This document shows positions 23,094 through 32,687 of a stretch of DNA of 64,000 nucleotides, in pieces. This DNA is from Hyparrhenia diplandra (Eukaryota; Streptophyta; Magnoliopsida; Poales; Poaceae), in assembly GCA_015847255.1 (NCBI GenBank), contig JADLZK010005562.1, positions 62,001 through 126,000 of the forward strand, written 5' to 3'. A program made the translations under genes and the position numbers. Under the pieces are notes generated by a model. That model worked only from the letters and a program-made list of their open reading frames with translations. It did no database searches and was not told the origin of the DNA. Each line of letters starts with the position of its first letter. The stretch's first letter is position 1.

Positions 23094-23336
23094 CGGAGGA
23101 CCCCCCCTCGTTTTTTCTCACCTTTTCGAAGAGGGGATACTCTACTAAAATTTTCTTTGAAGTGCGAAGGTTTACACGAAGGTGTTTTTGAAGCGAAGGT
23201 GTTTTGTTGTGACTTGTCTTGGAATTTTTCTCATACGATCGAAGGTAATCATAAAAAATTTTCCTTCTCTTTTTTCCCGTATATGAGTATCATTCTATAT
23301 ATAAGGAGGATTTTTGTTTTTCTTTGAACTTTGCAG

Positions 23337-25046
23337 ATGACAGAGGATCAGAGTGTTTCTCGTTCACATTCTGGTTCTGAAAGAGACATTTTGGATTCTG
23401 ATGACGAAGGTCTCAGTGGAGTCGGTGCTTCTCCTTCAGAATTGATTCCAGATGATGGGTACTCTTACTTTTTGGAAAAAGTAAGATGAAGAAATCTGAT
23501 TTTTTGCAGAGCTTGAAAGAGATGGGATCTTAAAAAGTGGATACTACAGACACTGCTAAGCGATGAGACTTTGCCTCATCCAAAGAAAGATGAGTGTGTT
23601 GTTTATAAGGATTTCTTTTATACTGGCTTGCGGTTCCCCTGTCAAGATTTTTTAGAAGAAGTTCTGAGGGCTTATGATATTGAGATCCATCATTTGACGC
23701 CAAATGCCATTGCTCGACTTTCTGTTTTCCTATGGGCCGTGCGAAGCCAGGATGTTAAACCAGATATCAATACTTTTTGTGATCTTCACGAGCTTCATAT
23801 TCAGTATCGGAGCAGAGTTATTGATGGCAAAAGTGTCACTTATTATTTTGGCTGCTGTAGTTTTAGGACTGCTAAGGGTGCTAGACAGATTTCTCCCTGG
23901 CCGCCAAAAAAATAAGTGGGCCTGATGGTCTGGTTTAAGATGTGGTTTTACCACAAAGTTCCTTATGTCGAGGAAAAAGTTGGTAAAAATTTTGTGAAGA
24001 GGTACCCGCTTGTGCTGAAATGCATAAGCGTGAGTTCGTTAGAGACCTCCTTGAAGAAATCTCAGGCTTCGCTGAAAGTGTATGAAAGCTTTCAAGACGG
24101 TAGCTTCTCTTCAAAGTACAAGGGATTTAGTTGAAGAGTTCATGGCTGCTAGAGTTTGCCCTCTTTCGTCGAGGATGGAACATCCTTCGCTTTCATACGA
24201 AGGAGGTTCGTGGGAAAACTTAAAAATTTCCAGATCGTGATATTGTTAGGCCCGCTGAATTTAAAACAAATGAAGAATTTGTTGCAGTAAATTTGTTGAG
24301 TTAAGGGCTTGTTCGGTTCTTGGAAAATATGTCACCAAGGAGAAGAAGTTTATGGATGATGTGCTTGGTGAAGACTACTCTAGATTTAACAGAGTTTTTG
24401 ATATTGCCAAAATTCCTTATGACGAACGCCCTCCTCCAGCGTATACTCGTGCAGAAAAAGCTGTCGTAGGAAGTGATGCGAAGGATGACGCTACAAAGGG
24501 GAAGAAAAGGAAGCAACCCGAAACTTCCACAACGGCTGGTAGAGGTAGAAAGAAAACTCTGGCTTTGAAAAAACAGAAGAAGGCTAATCTTACCCCTATT
24601 GTTGATTTGGTTGATGATGAGGGTTTTGCTATAGATGAAGATCTAATGGGAACTTCGCTTGGCAATCTTGAGGTGAGAAAGATGTGTTTAGCTTTTTGCA
24701 TGTATGCGGCTTGACTCCTGAGATGTTAACACCTCTTGCCCCAAACTTGCAGAACTTGGCTATTTGTGGAGAGACAAATAAGAAGTCTAGCGAAGAGGTT
24801 GTGAAGGATGTTTCTGCTCCTGGTACAGCTACTGCTTCGTCACCTCGGTTTTATTTGAATACTCCTCTCTTTGTTCTATACATTGATTCTGATGCAAAAG
24901 TTCATCTAGGTCCTGGGACTGAAGACATTGGTGATGATCAAAGTAGATTGGCTTCTGTTGCCAAAAAAGTTCTTTCTTCAAAGTCTAAGACCGGTTTGAA
25001 AGAGGGCGACAATTTTGTTTCGAGGCGATTGAAGCTGGCTTGTTAA
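23337..25046 (+). pseudogene. Antisense accessory gene of the Tat-like element (putative-gypsy-type-transposon / Transposase_28-like)
   Basis: Runs opposite to gag-pol. An acidic start (MTEDQSVSRSHSGSERD) at 23337 follows a splice acceptor. The block at 23545-23915 has VVYKDFFYTGLRFPCQDF and IEIHHLTPNAIARLSVFLWA, which match my memory of the plant PF04195-type domain. A FYHKVPYVEE block follows at about 23950. A Lys-rich block (24352-24672) joins in phase 0, across an 80 bp GT-AG intron at 24673-24752, to 24753-25046 and a stop. At least three frameshifts lie between 23480 and 24350, so the copy is broken. Function of this family is not known to me; the Lys-rich region suggests a nuclear or nucleic-acid-binding protein. 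Confidence 0.6.
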
Positions 25047-25134
25047 GGAAAATGTTCCTTCAAAAGATTTTAATTTGTTACGGTCTTCGCAGACAAAATG
25101 CTTCTCGATGATATTGTTCGCGAAGCCACTAATG

Positions 25135-26050
25135 CTAAGGCTTCGCTTTCCGAAGGTTAGAGAAGGTTTCTTTGAGATCTTCGATATGCTCCTCTCTTTT
25201 CTTGCTTTTCACAATTACATCATCAACATATGCAAGCAAATTTTTCCCCAATTGATCCTTTAGTACTGTTGAAGTCATTCTAATAAAACTTGACCCTGCA
25301 TTGCGAAGCCCCTCAGCCATTCTTTGAAAACAATATGTGCCAAATGGGGTAATAAAACTTGTCTTTTCTTCATCTTCTTTACTCATCCAAATTTGATGAT
25401 AGCCCGAAAAACAGTCTAGAAAACTTAACATTTCACTTCCTACAGCTTGATCGACTAAAGTGTCAATTCTTGGAAGTGGGAAATTGTCTTTAGGGCAAGC
25501 TTTGTTTAGATCTGTAAAGTCTATGCACATTCTCCACTTCAAATTCTTCTTTTCGACCATAACTATGTTTGCAAGCCAAGTTGTGAATCTCACTTCTCTT
25601 ATGACCTTCGCATCCAATAATCTTTAGACTTCAAATTTTCGCAAAGAATTGTTCTATCTTCGAAAGCTTCCTCGTTTTTGTTGCTTTGGCACGTAATTTG
25701 GGTCGATGTTTAATTTATGCTCAATGATATCTCTACCGACTCCTTCTAAATCTTTTTTGCTGACCATGCGAAGACATCTTGATTGACTTTTAGAAAGTTG
25801 ATGAGGTTTTCTTCTTCTTCTTATTTGAGATCACTTCGCAATTATTACTTTTTTTTATGCAGTATCATTGAGTCTAACAGCATTTCTTTTGTTTCATTCT
25901 TGTTACAAGCCTTTACTTTTTTCTCGAGGCTTCGCGTTCTCTTTTTCTTCTTGCTCTTCTTCGTCTTCGATGTTGAGAACGTTTCTTTGAGCTAGTGCTG
26001 AATCTTTTTCAATATTTCTTGCCTCTGTTTGGTTTCCATGGATTGAAATT
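25135..26050 (-). pseudogene. Reverse transcriptase part of the Tat-like pol
   Basis: The open part (25617-25135, 160 residues) contains WRMCIDFTDLNKACPKDNF, FLDCFSGYHQIWMSKEDEEK and the catalytic YVDD followed by VIVKSK, all typical of Ty3/Gypsy reverse transcriptase. It ends after HIEDLKETFSNLRKA. The thumb, RNase H and integrase are absent; the sequence passes straight into the 3' end of the antisense gene. Upstream (25620-26050) coding similarity continues with stops. Confidence 0.8.
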
Positions 26051-26057
26051 GGTCCAT

Positions 26058-26727
26058 TTATTGCGGAACTTTCATACATAAGTAAGAATAGTTGATCACT
26101 GCTTCGAAGATATTCGGGCTTCCTAAATATTGCATTGTATTTGCTTTGTGCATCTCAACGACATCAAATGCTACTTGTTCGTTTCTTGTATTGTTTTGAG
26201 TTTTGAAAGAAACTGGTAGCACAATTCTTCCAATGGAATTTATCCTTTTGCCCCCGAAGCCCACCAGTGGATATTCTCGCTTCTGCCTAGATCTTGTCTT
26301 TTGATTTGCATCGCATCTAAAGTTGATGCGAAGAGTATATCTGCGAGCTTCCTCCATCCACCAGAATTTTTGTGACATCCCGACCATCTATGTTTGCTTC
26401 TATGACCATAGCGTCCATATGTGGATAATCTTTGAGTTTCATGTCTTGCTCTGTAAAAATAATTGGTTGGTGTGACCATCTTGTTTTCTTGTAAGGACCT
26501 TCCATTGAAATTGCATTGACTCTTCGGAAGTAGTTTTTTCTTTCATTGTTTGTTGAGTGTTCAATACTATTGCCTCCACTGATTGTCATTATCCTGCCCC
26601 TGCTTGGTATTATTGTGTTGACTGCTGAGGTAGCTAGAGAATTGCTAGTTTGATTGATTGTGGAGTTGTTTGTTGTTGATGTTTCTGGTTGCTGAATCTG
26701 CATTTGTCCCCATGGTACTGCGGCCAA
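26058..26727 (-). pseudogene. Retroviral-type aspartic protease region of the Tat-like element
   Basis: Overlapping frames carry AMVIEANIDGRDVTKILVDG, with a DGG(S) replacing the usual D-S/T-G, and an ILFASTLDAM block that lies in a different frame. Lies between gag (upstream) and reverse transcriptase. The frame break inside the active-site block makes this copy inactive. Confidence 0.65.
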
Positions 26728-28150
26728 TGGTTGACAGTTGTATATTGGTGGAGGTCCCGGTAATGCTTTGGTTGCGAAGGTCCTGTATAGGGGTTATATC
26801 CTTGGTTGTAATATCCTTGATTACGTGAAGAGCTTGCTTGGCTTAGATGATTGATTGTTTTTCGACTTTGCAGGTTTTCGCTTTCTTGTTGAGCTTCATC
26901 AATGCTTTTCTTTATGACTGGGCACATTTTTGAAGTGTGGCCAGCCCCTTTGCCATGCACGAGGCAGAACATTTCTTCGGGTTTTAAAGGTCTTCGTTTC
27001 GCCAAATCTTGCATGGTTAAAACCTCCTCTATAATTGTTGTTGAAATTTCTGTTTTGATATTGGCTTCGCTGGTCATTGTTGATTGCATTTTCTCCAATT
27101 TGCTCGTTGTTGATTTGGTTCACGCAGCGTTCGCGGTCTGATCTTGATATTGTCTTCGCTCAAAGTTTGGATTTTTGTTTTGATTGAACTGATTGTTGGT
27201 CTTCGCTTGGTTTCTTTCAAAGTTTTCTTCTTCGATTCTCTTTCTGTAATCATCATCAGATTTTGCATATTTCTGGAATTCTTCATAGAGTTGAGCAACT
27301 GTTTTTGGTCTTTCTCTTTTCAGATGTGATGATAGTTGACTTGCTCTTAATCCTCTGATGGCTGCTATGATGACCACTTCATCTGGCACATCTGGAATTT
27401 GAGTTTTCATTTGGATGAATCTCTTATAATACTTGATCAATGGCTCTTTTGGGTATTGCTTGATGTCAAATAGGTCGTCACTTGTTAATTCGGTGTGTTG
27501 AAATCCTTGAAAATCAACTAGCAAACTTGTCCTTAGTTGTTCCCAACTTTTTGATTGACCTTGGTTTGAGCGAAGAGTACCATTTTTGCGCTGAACCTTT
27601 CATTGCCATGATGAGTGATTTTGCCAATGTTGATTTTTTTTCTCCTCCTCATGAGGCAACCGCAGCCTTCAAAACTCATGAGGAATTGCCTTGGATCTGT
27701 GAGTCCTTCGTATGTTGGGATTATGTTGAACTTGAACCCTTTTGGCCATTTTGCTATTTTTGCGATCGATTGACAAAGGAGATTCTATGTCAATTCTTTG
27801 TTGTGATTTTGTCTTGTTCTTTTTCTTTCCTTAAATTGTTCATGAGCTTGGCTCTTCAAGGTTGATGACTTCTTTTTTTCTTGTTTCTCAAGTTCTTCAT
27901 TTAGTCTTCGCAATCTGGCTTCGGCTTCTTCAATTCTTTGTTTTATTGTCTTTTCTCTTATGCGCTACCCGCACTCTTCAAGTTCTTTTTCTTTCCTTGC
28001 TAAGTTTTCTTCAAGTGCCTTGAGCCTTTGCTCATCATTTTCGTTGTCTTGTGACTTTGATTTTTCCCTTGGTTCTTCAATTTCTTCTTGTCCATCTTCT
28101 TGTGATCTTGTTTCTTCAGAGATGTTTGTTTCTTTGGCCTCCCCATGTCT
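26634..28150 (-). pseudogene. gag region of the Tat-like element
   Basis: Starts near 28150 with MGRPKKQTS, very Lys-rich and likely coiled coil (about 28150-27900). A capsid-like part follows (27524-27120: FDIKQYPKEPLIKYYKRFIQ, IAAIRGLR), then an Asn/Gln-rich tail and a zinc-knuckle-like FCLVHGKGAGHTSKMCPV (about 26970). Several frame changes separate the blocks. The first residues lie just downstream of the primer-binding site, as expected. Confidence 0.7.
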
Positions 28151-28200
28151 TTAGTTGGTCGTGGGAATGCTCGAGCACACACAAACGGTGGGCGCCAAGA

Positions 28201-28649
28201 TGTTGGGTAAAATACTCCAAACACGTTTATTGATGAATACTTAGTCACGAAGACTGGTACAACATGTCCATTACAAGAGATGCTAGGGGGTATTTATAGC
28301 GCCCCTAACCGTAGTTCTAGAAAAATGACAATCTTTACAAATAACAAAATTATGTGTCTAAACTTTCGGCGATGCCATCCTTGTTATCTTCGCTTATCTT
28401 ATCTTAAGCTTTCTTTTGTACATTGGTCGCGAAGGTCTTCAGACGAAGCCTCCCTTTTGGATTCCTTTATCGAAGCTTCGAACCGCGAAGGTCTTCGTAC
28501 TTCCTTCGCGGTAATTGATCTTGCAACATAACCATTCTTGATTTTAACTTTCTCTTTTCCTCCGGTGACCTTCGTATGAAACTCTGTCATATGAACATAC
28601 TTCAAAGTTTGGGTTAGAAGTTTAGTTAAAATAAAGTTGACCCCCAACA
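28201..28649 (-). repeat. Right LTR (5' LTR in element orientation) of the Tat-like element
   Basis: 449 bp, same termini as the left LTR, adjoining the primer-binding site at 28186-28197 and the duplicated GGAAT at 28650-28654. Confidence 0.9.
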
Positions 28650-28654
28650 GGAAT

Positions 28655-28974
28655 GAAGTGGTTTTTTGATAAATGTAGACCAAAATCTTTCTTGCAGGTA
28701 CTGTTCGGGGAACGCATTGGCTACGTCATTGGGCAAGTCTGCAGAACGGCATGAGGATCAGCGGGAATGACTGATACACGCTGCACAATATCTTGAATCA
28801 TCAGCGTTGCAACTTTTTTACTCTAGTGGATGGTTATCTGCAAGCATATTGGTCATGTTTAGAAAAAAACTTATTTTGCTCCTGTCTGCAAACATATTGC
28901 AGCCGTCATCTTTTTTGTATTCCGAAAAACTTTGGAATAATTGGCCTGATTCTTAATCCATTATCTAAAAAAAA
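28655..28974 (+). mobile_element. L1-type LINE, 3' end with A-tract
   Basis: Resumes the LINE interrupted at 22410, with the same sequence as the reverse-strand copy at 39584-40053 (FDKCRPKSFL reading). It ends in an A-run at 28967-28974, taken as the LINE tail. The tail lies inside the minus-strand RVT_3-like unit and forms its premature end. Confidence 0.8.
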
Positions 28975-29412
28975 TCAGTTACCCCTATATTGGTAATCAA
29001 TCGGCACATGCTTATAATAGTGAATTTGCCTAAATGTTCTAGTTTCCAGGTCACAGAATCCTCCCCATCAGTAAGAGTGGCCTCCCCCAAAATAGGTTTT
29101 GTAGACGAGTTACAAGTTCTCGTTACATTACCCACACATGCAATTAAAACTATCTTCAAGGAGACTATGAAGATCAATGAAGAGGCCACCACCAATGGAT
29201 AGGTGTCTGGACGACGTGGTGATTTCTTCCTTCAGTTGAGAGAAATCGGTTTCAAGCACTATTTGTGTGATGCCAAAATCTTCTGCAGCCTCCTACGCCT
29301 GTTTGCATGCCACAAATAGCAAGCAGTGCACCATGACTGCCGTCATGATTGCTAATGATGAAGCCCCACTCGCTGCACCGTCATCTCTTCCCTAGTGATG
29401 CTAGAAGTTCAT
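28975..29412 (-). pseudogene. RVT_3-type RNase H-like domain pseudogene, copy A
   Basis: Minus-strand, ATG at 29412 (MNF). Frames read DDGAA...IVSNHDGRHGA-like text near the start, then AAEDFGITQIVLETDFSQLK (about 29290-29230) and LEDSFNC, followed by NVTRTCNSS. This matches the plant RVT_3 'RNase H-like' pattern, with the E-T-D motif visible. It has at least two shifts and stops, and the C-terminus is replaced by the LINE tail (reads ...GVTDFF then stop). Copies B (39151) and C (63886) are homologous. In plants such domains occur at the end of LINE ORFs and as stand-alone genes; here it runs opposite to the adjoining LINE, so it is an independent unit. Confidence 0.65.
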
Positions 29413-29760
29413 TCTAGTCCTTAATTTGCATACTAAATGATTGAGGGCTAAATAACGCTGATTGGAACGCCACGCATCGGTCAACTACAAGGCTGCCTTT
29501 GCATAGGTGCAGTTCGCCATCATTATATTATCCGTGTGATGATTCTGTTCTGGCTGCTAGCAACGCACTAGAAAACAAGTTCTCTAGCTATTATATCATA
29601 ATTTTTCAGTTGTCCAGGCTGCTAGCGCGCAACACATTGAAAAATGACTTTTTTCTCAATTAACTAGAAAAATGAGTTTGCAGCCATTTCGATCATCAAC
29701 CACCTCCGGTTCATCCGTCATCAGACAATATTAGAATAAACTTGGTCAGACTTAAGATGT
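29413..29760 (-). repeat. 5' flank of RVT_3 unit copy A, inverted relative to 63560-63885
   Basis: The stretch containing TTAGCCCTCAATCATTTAGT, ACTGCACCTATGCAAAGGCAG and GCGCGCTAGCAGCC on the minus strand matches the plus strand at 63560-63885. It is also related to 15600-15660 and 16440-16640. The last part (about 29708-29755, GACAATATTAGAATAAACTT) is instead in the same orientation as 63518-63556, so an inversion junction lies near 29705. Confidence 0.7.
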
Positions 29761-29999
29761 TTTGACTCTCCAAGATTTTTAGAATGACTTATAATGTGAA
29801 CTCCGCCTTCGATATTTCATGTGCCTCCTTGGATGAGTCCTCACATTACACTCAGTAACAAGAATATCATTTTTCCATTCACCCACCTATTCAAATGACT
29901 TGTAGTTCAAATTCGCCTATCGAAAAAAATTCAAAAAAAAAAGGATATATAATTTTAAAATATAGCAAAAAGTACCAAACAAATCTCAAATTTTGATAT
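29761..29999. other. No gene recognised; AT-rich sequence between repeats
   Basis: AT-rich with an A-run near 29930-29940. I see no coding or structural RNA signal. It may be the interior of the CACTA remnant that ends at 30443. Confidence 0.35.
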
Positions 30000-30443
30000 G
30001 TTGTGAACAGTACTGTAGTAAAGCCATGGAAAAATTTTGGGAGCGAAAATAAAAAAAAGAAACATTTACCGAGCGCCGGCAAGGGCACTCGGCAAAACTG
30101 CTCGTTGCCGAGCGTCAAGAGGCCAGCGCCTGAGGGCAAGACGGAGGAGTGCTCGGCAAAGTCCACGGCACGGGCAACCATTTCCCTCCGTTAGCCTTTG
30201 CCGAGCAAAAAGTTCCCCGAGAGCCGGCGCTCAGCCATGAAGTCATCGTCATCGGCGTTTATTTTCACCGAGTGTCGGAGCTCGGCAAAGGTGTCGGCAC
30301 TCGGCAAAGCCCCACCTTTGCCGAGCGCCGTTGTTAGCCGAGCGCTCGCCCAGTGGCCGTCGGGCAAGGGGACCACTGCCGAGCGCCCGCGTTTTGGCGC
30401 TCGATAACGGTGCGGCACTCGCAGCGAGGCCGGCTCGGTAGTG
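30000..30443. mobile_element. CACTA element remnant with GCCGAGCGCC / GCACTCGGCAAAG subterminal repeats
   Basis: Dense direct and inverted copies of TTTGCCGAGC(G)CC and CTCGGCAAAG, the well-known subterminal motif of a grass CACTA family, end in CGGTAGTG at 30443, the inverted CACTACCG terminus. No left CACTA terminus is found, so the left end is lost. Frames here are composition artefacts. Confidence 0.65.
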
Positions 30444-30463
30444 CATAAATAGGTTATTTCTTA

Positions 30464-31139
30464 GAGCAGTCTCAATGGAGTATTAATGGTGGTTTCTATC
30501 TCAATTAAATGATGTGCCAACTCGGTAAAATGTTGATGTGTCGTCAAGAAATAGATTACAAATTTAAGAAACGAGTTTTTCACCGTTGGGAAGTAACTAG
30601 CGATTTCTACCTACTTGGGAACCGCGCTGGCCCACCGGCCGCTGTGCGAGCTCGCCTACGCCACCGTGCATGCCCACTAGCCTCCTCGCGCACTCGTCAG
30701 TGCCACTGCCCACGCCGCCGTGCCCGGCCGCCTCCATGTGCGCCCTCGCCCTGCTGCTGCAGGCTTGCCGACCCCTGTGTGCGCTCGTCCACGCGCCCAC
30801 GCCCGGGAGGCGCGCCGCCGCCAGCGCATGCTTGCCTCGCTTCCATGAGCTCTCGCCTGACAGCAGCGCTAGCCCCGCTTCCATGTGCGCTGCATCCTGT
30901 GCGGTTGGAAGAGAACAAGAAGAGAGAGATTATTGGAGGGTGGAAAGGATATGTGCGGTTGGGGAGAGAACAGGAGCAGAGGGAGAGTACGGGAGAAACT
31001 GAGAAAGGAAAGGGAAAGGATAAATGAGAGATAAAAAAAAAGATTAATATTTATTACTTGAGGACCCTATCTATTGTGGGAGATAGTTTCTATATGTGAC
31101 GTATTTCTCTTGAAGTGTGCGCATCAATTGGGACTGCCC
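30464..31139. mobile_element. PIF/Harbinger-like non-autonomous element with GC-rich internal cargo
   Basis: Left end GAGCAGTCTCAAT, right end ATTGGGACTGCCC (inverted GGGCAGTCCCAAT), each flanked by TTA (30461-30463 and 31140-31142), the PIF/Harbinger target. Total 676 bp. The middle (about 30610-30900) is much richer in GC than the ends and reads as Ala/Arg/Pro-rich frames on both strands. It could be captured genic DNA, but no known protein is recognised. Confidence 0.7.
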
Positions 31140-31199
31140 TTAGCTAGATATAGGTTTCGTATGAGAACAAAAAAATTGACCTATTTGCATTGTTGCTTT

Positions 31200-32159
31200 C
31201 TCACAAAACAACAACTCCGTAGCATCTTGTTGTTGTAGTGGTTCATCTTCCTCCTTCTCAGCCCTTCACTGCTACAGGTGAGAGAGGGCAACTCAGAGGC
31301 GACGGGTCGGTGTCGCTCTCGGGACGGTCCCCCTCCACTCCGATGGCTACTCGGCGTCGTCGGGGGGATGGGGAATCGGGAGGGAGGCGGGCGGTGTACA
31401 TCTTTCCTCCTAGTCCAGTAGATCTAGATAGAGTAGGGTTCGTCTGCCCCGTCGGTGTCGTCGCCCGGCATTGGCCTTTTGATTTTGCTTGCCGTCGTTC
31501 TTGGTGGTGGAGCTCGGTTTTGCTGCCGGGATGTTATTGGGCGGTTGCTATTTCCGACTGCTGGCATTGGTGCTGGCGGTGGCTGATCTTTTGCTTCGCC
31601 CCTTCCTCCATGGGGATGGTGGCGCCTAGTTCCTCCTAGGTTGGGTCCGTTTTTTTTTTTTTTTCACTGTTTTCGTTTGGGTCGTGAATGAGGTAACGAT
31701 TTCTATATCCTATGTGCAGTTGGGGTGGAGGTCAATCCACTCCCGGGCTAGGATTTCCCTGGCTCGTTTGACGCATCGCCAGCGATGCCTTTGTTTTGCT
31801 TGGCCATACCACGGCGACGACGGTCGATGTGCCCCAATGGTGATTTCATGCATCTTTAAAATGCTGGAGGTCTTGTCGGTGGTTCTGGTTTGAAGCTCAA
31901 ATTCTGTTCATGGCTTGTCTTCTCCGACTCCAGCAGATCGGCGGCGCATGCTCGGATGCGGAGATGAAGGCCTTGTGGAGTTTGGATATTTTTTCTTTGT
32001 TCTGTAGGGTCTTCTGTGTAAGATTTTTGTAAGTATTGGATGCGGACCTACTTGTAATTTCATACTTCTCCAGGGGCCTTGGTGTAATCCGTCCAGGGGT
32101 GTAAGCATGTCCTTATCTTCAATATAATCAGGGCTTCTATCCCTTTCCGAAAAAAAAAA
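31200..32159 (+). mobile_element. Poly(A)-tailed retrosequence, probably a 5'-truncated LINE 3' end or processed copy
   Basis: A GC-moderate block ends CTTCTATCCCTTTCCG followed by ten A (32150-32159). An internal GAG|GTAACG...TGTGCAG could be read as a short intron, but no coding frame supports it. A long T-run lies at about 31653-31666. No reverse-transcriptase motif survives, and I could not identify a target duplication. Confidence 0.45.
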
Positions 32160-32687
32160 GTGTAGTTCCTATGTTAACTCGTCGCACCACCGATTCTTAC
32201 CATGTCGTCATCTCCGTGCATATCATGTCTTGGCAATACATACGGAACCGGTGCCCCATCATAGGAACACTTGAGCCTGTCTGGTCTGGGTAGAACATGG
32301 CAGCGTGAATCGGTTAGGGATTCCACAAATTGTGGTTTATGACCACAAATATTGAAAGGATGGTGAATGAGACAAGAAAGTAGTAGCAGTTTTTATATTG
32401 ACTTGGTGCATGAATGTCATACTATTCTCTCTGAAATTTATTCATCAGTTTTTATTTTCTTTTTAATTCCAGTGAATGAATTTTTACAATTTTTGTGTCT
32501 TATTTGAATATGGAAACAGACATGATATTTTTCTATATCTGTCCCAACTTCCAAGCAAGCAAGAATCTAATTCGAGCCATGCATACATACATTTTTGTGA
32601 GCTACACCCTCCGTCTGTGGTGGTACCTGCTTGAAAACAAGGGTTCGGCCTCATCAGAGAACACCCGGCCTGCAACCAACTAACCAC
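32160..32687. other. Upstream flank of the second receptor-kinase pseudogene
   Basis: AT-rich, no gene recognised. It may include the former promoter. No TATA box with convincing spacing. Confidence 0.35.

Larger units (their letters stand above)
22411..28649 (-). mobile_element. Tat-like Ty3/Gypsy retrotransposon, internally deleted, inserted in the LINE
   Basis: Flanked by identical GGAAT (22406-22410, 28650-28654). LTRs of about 450 bp (22411-22863, 28201-28649) run TGTTGGG...CCCAACA. Element orientation is minus: a primer-binding site reading TGGCGCCCACCG on the minus strand abuts the right-hand LTR (28186-28197), and a G-rich polypurine tract abuts the left-hand LTR (about 22864-22874). 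Order: LTR, gag, protease, reverse transcriptase, then a plus-strand antisense gene, then LTR. The C-terminal part of reverse transcriptase, RNase H and integrase are missing. An extra antisense gene between pol and the 3' LTR is known from the Tat/Grande lineage. Confidence 0.9.

Noticed and set aside
28793..28996. 67-residue plus-strand frame after the Tat-like element
   Set aside because: It is the 3' untranslated end of the LINE running into its A-tail; no independent gene.
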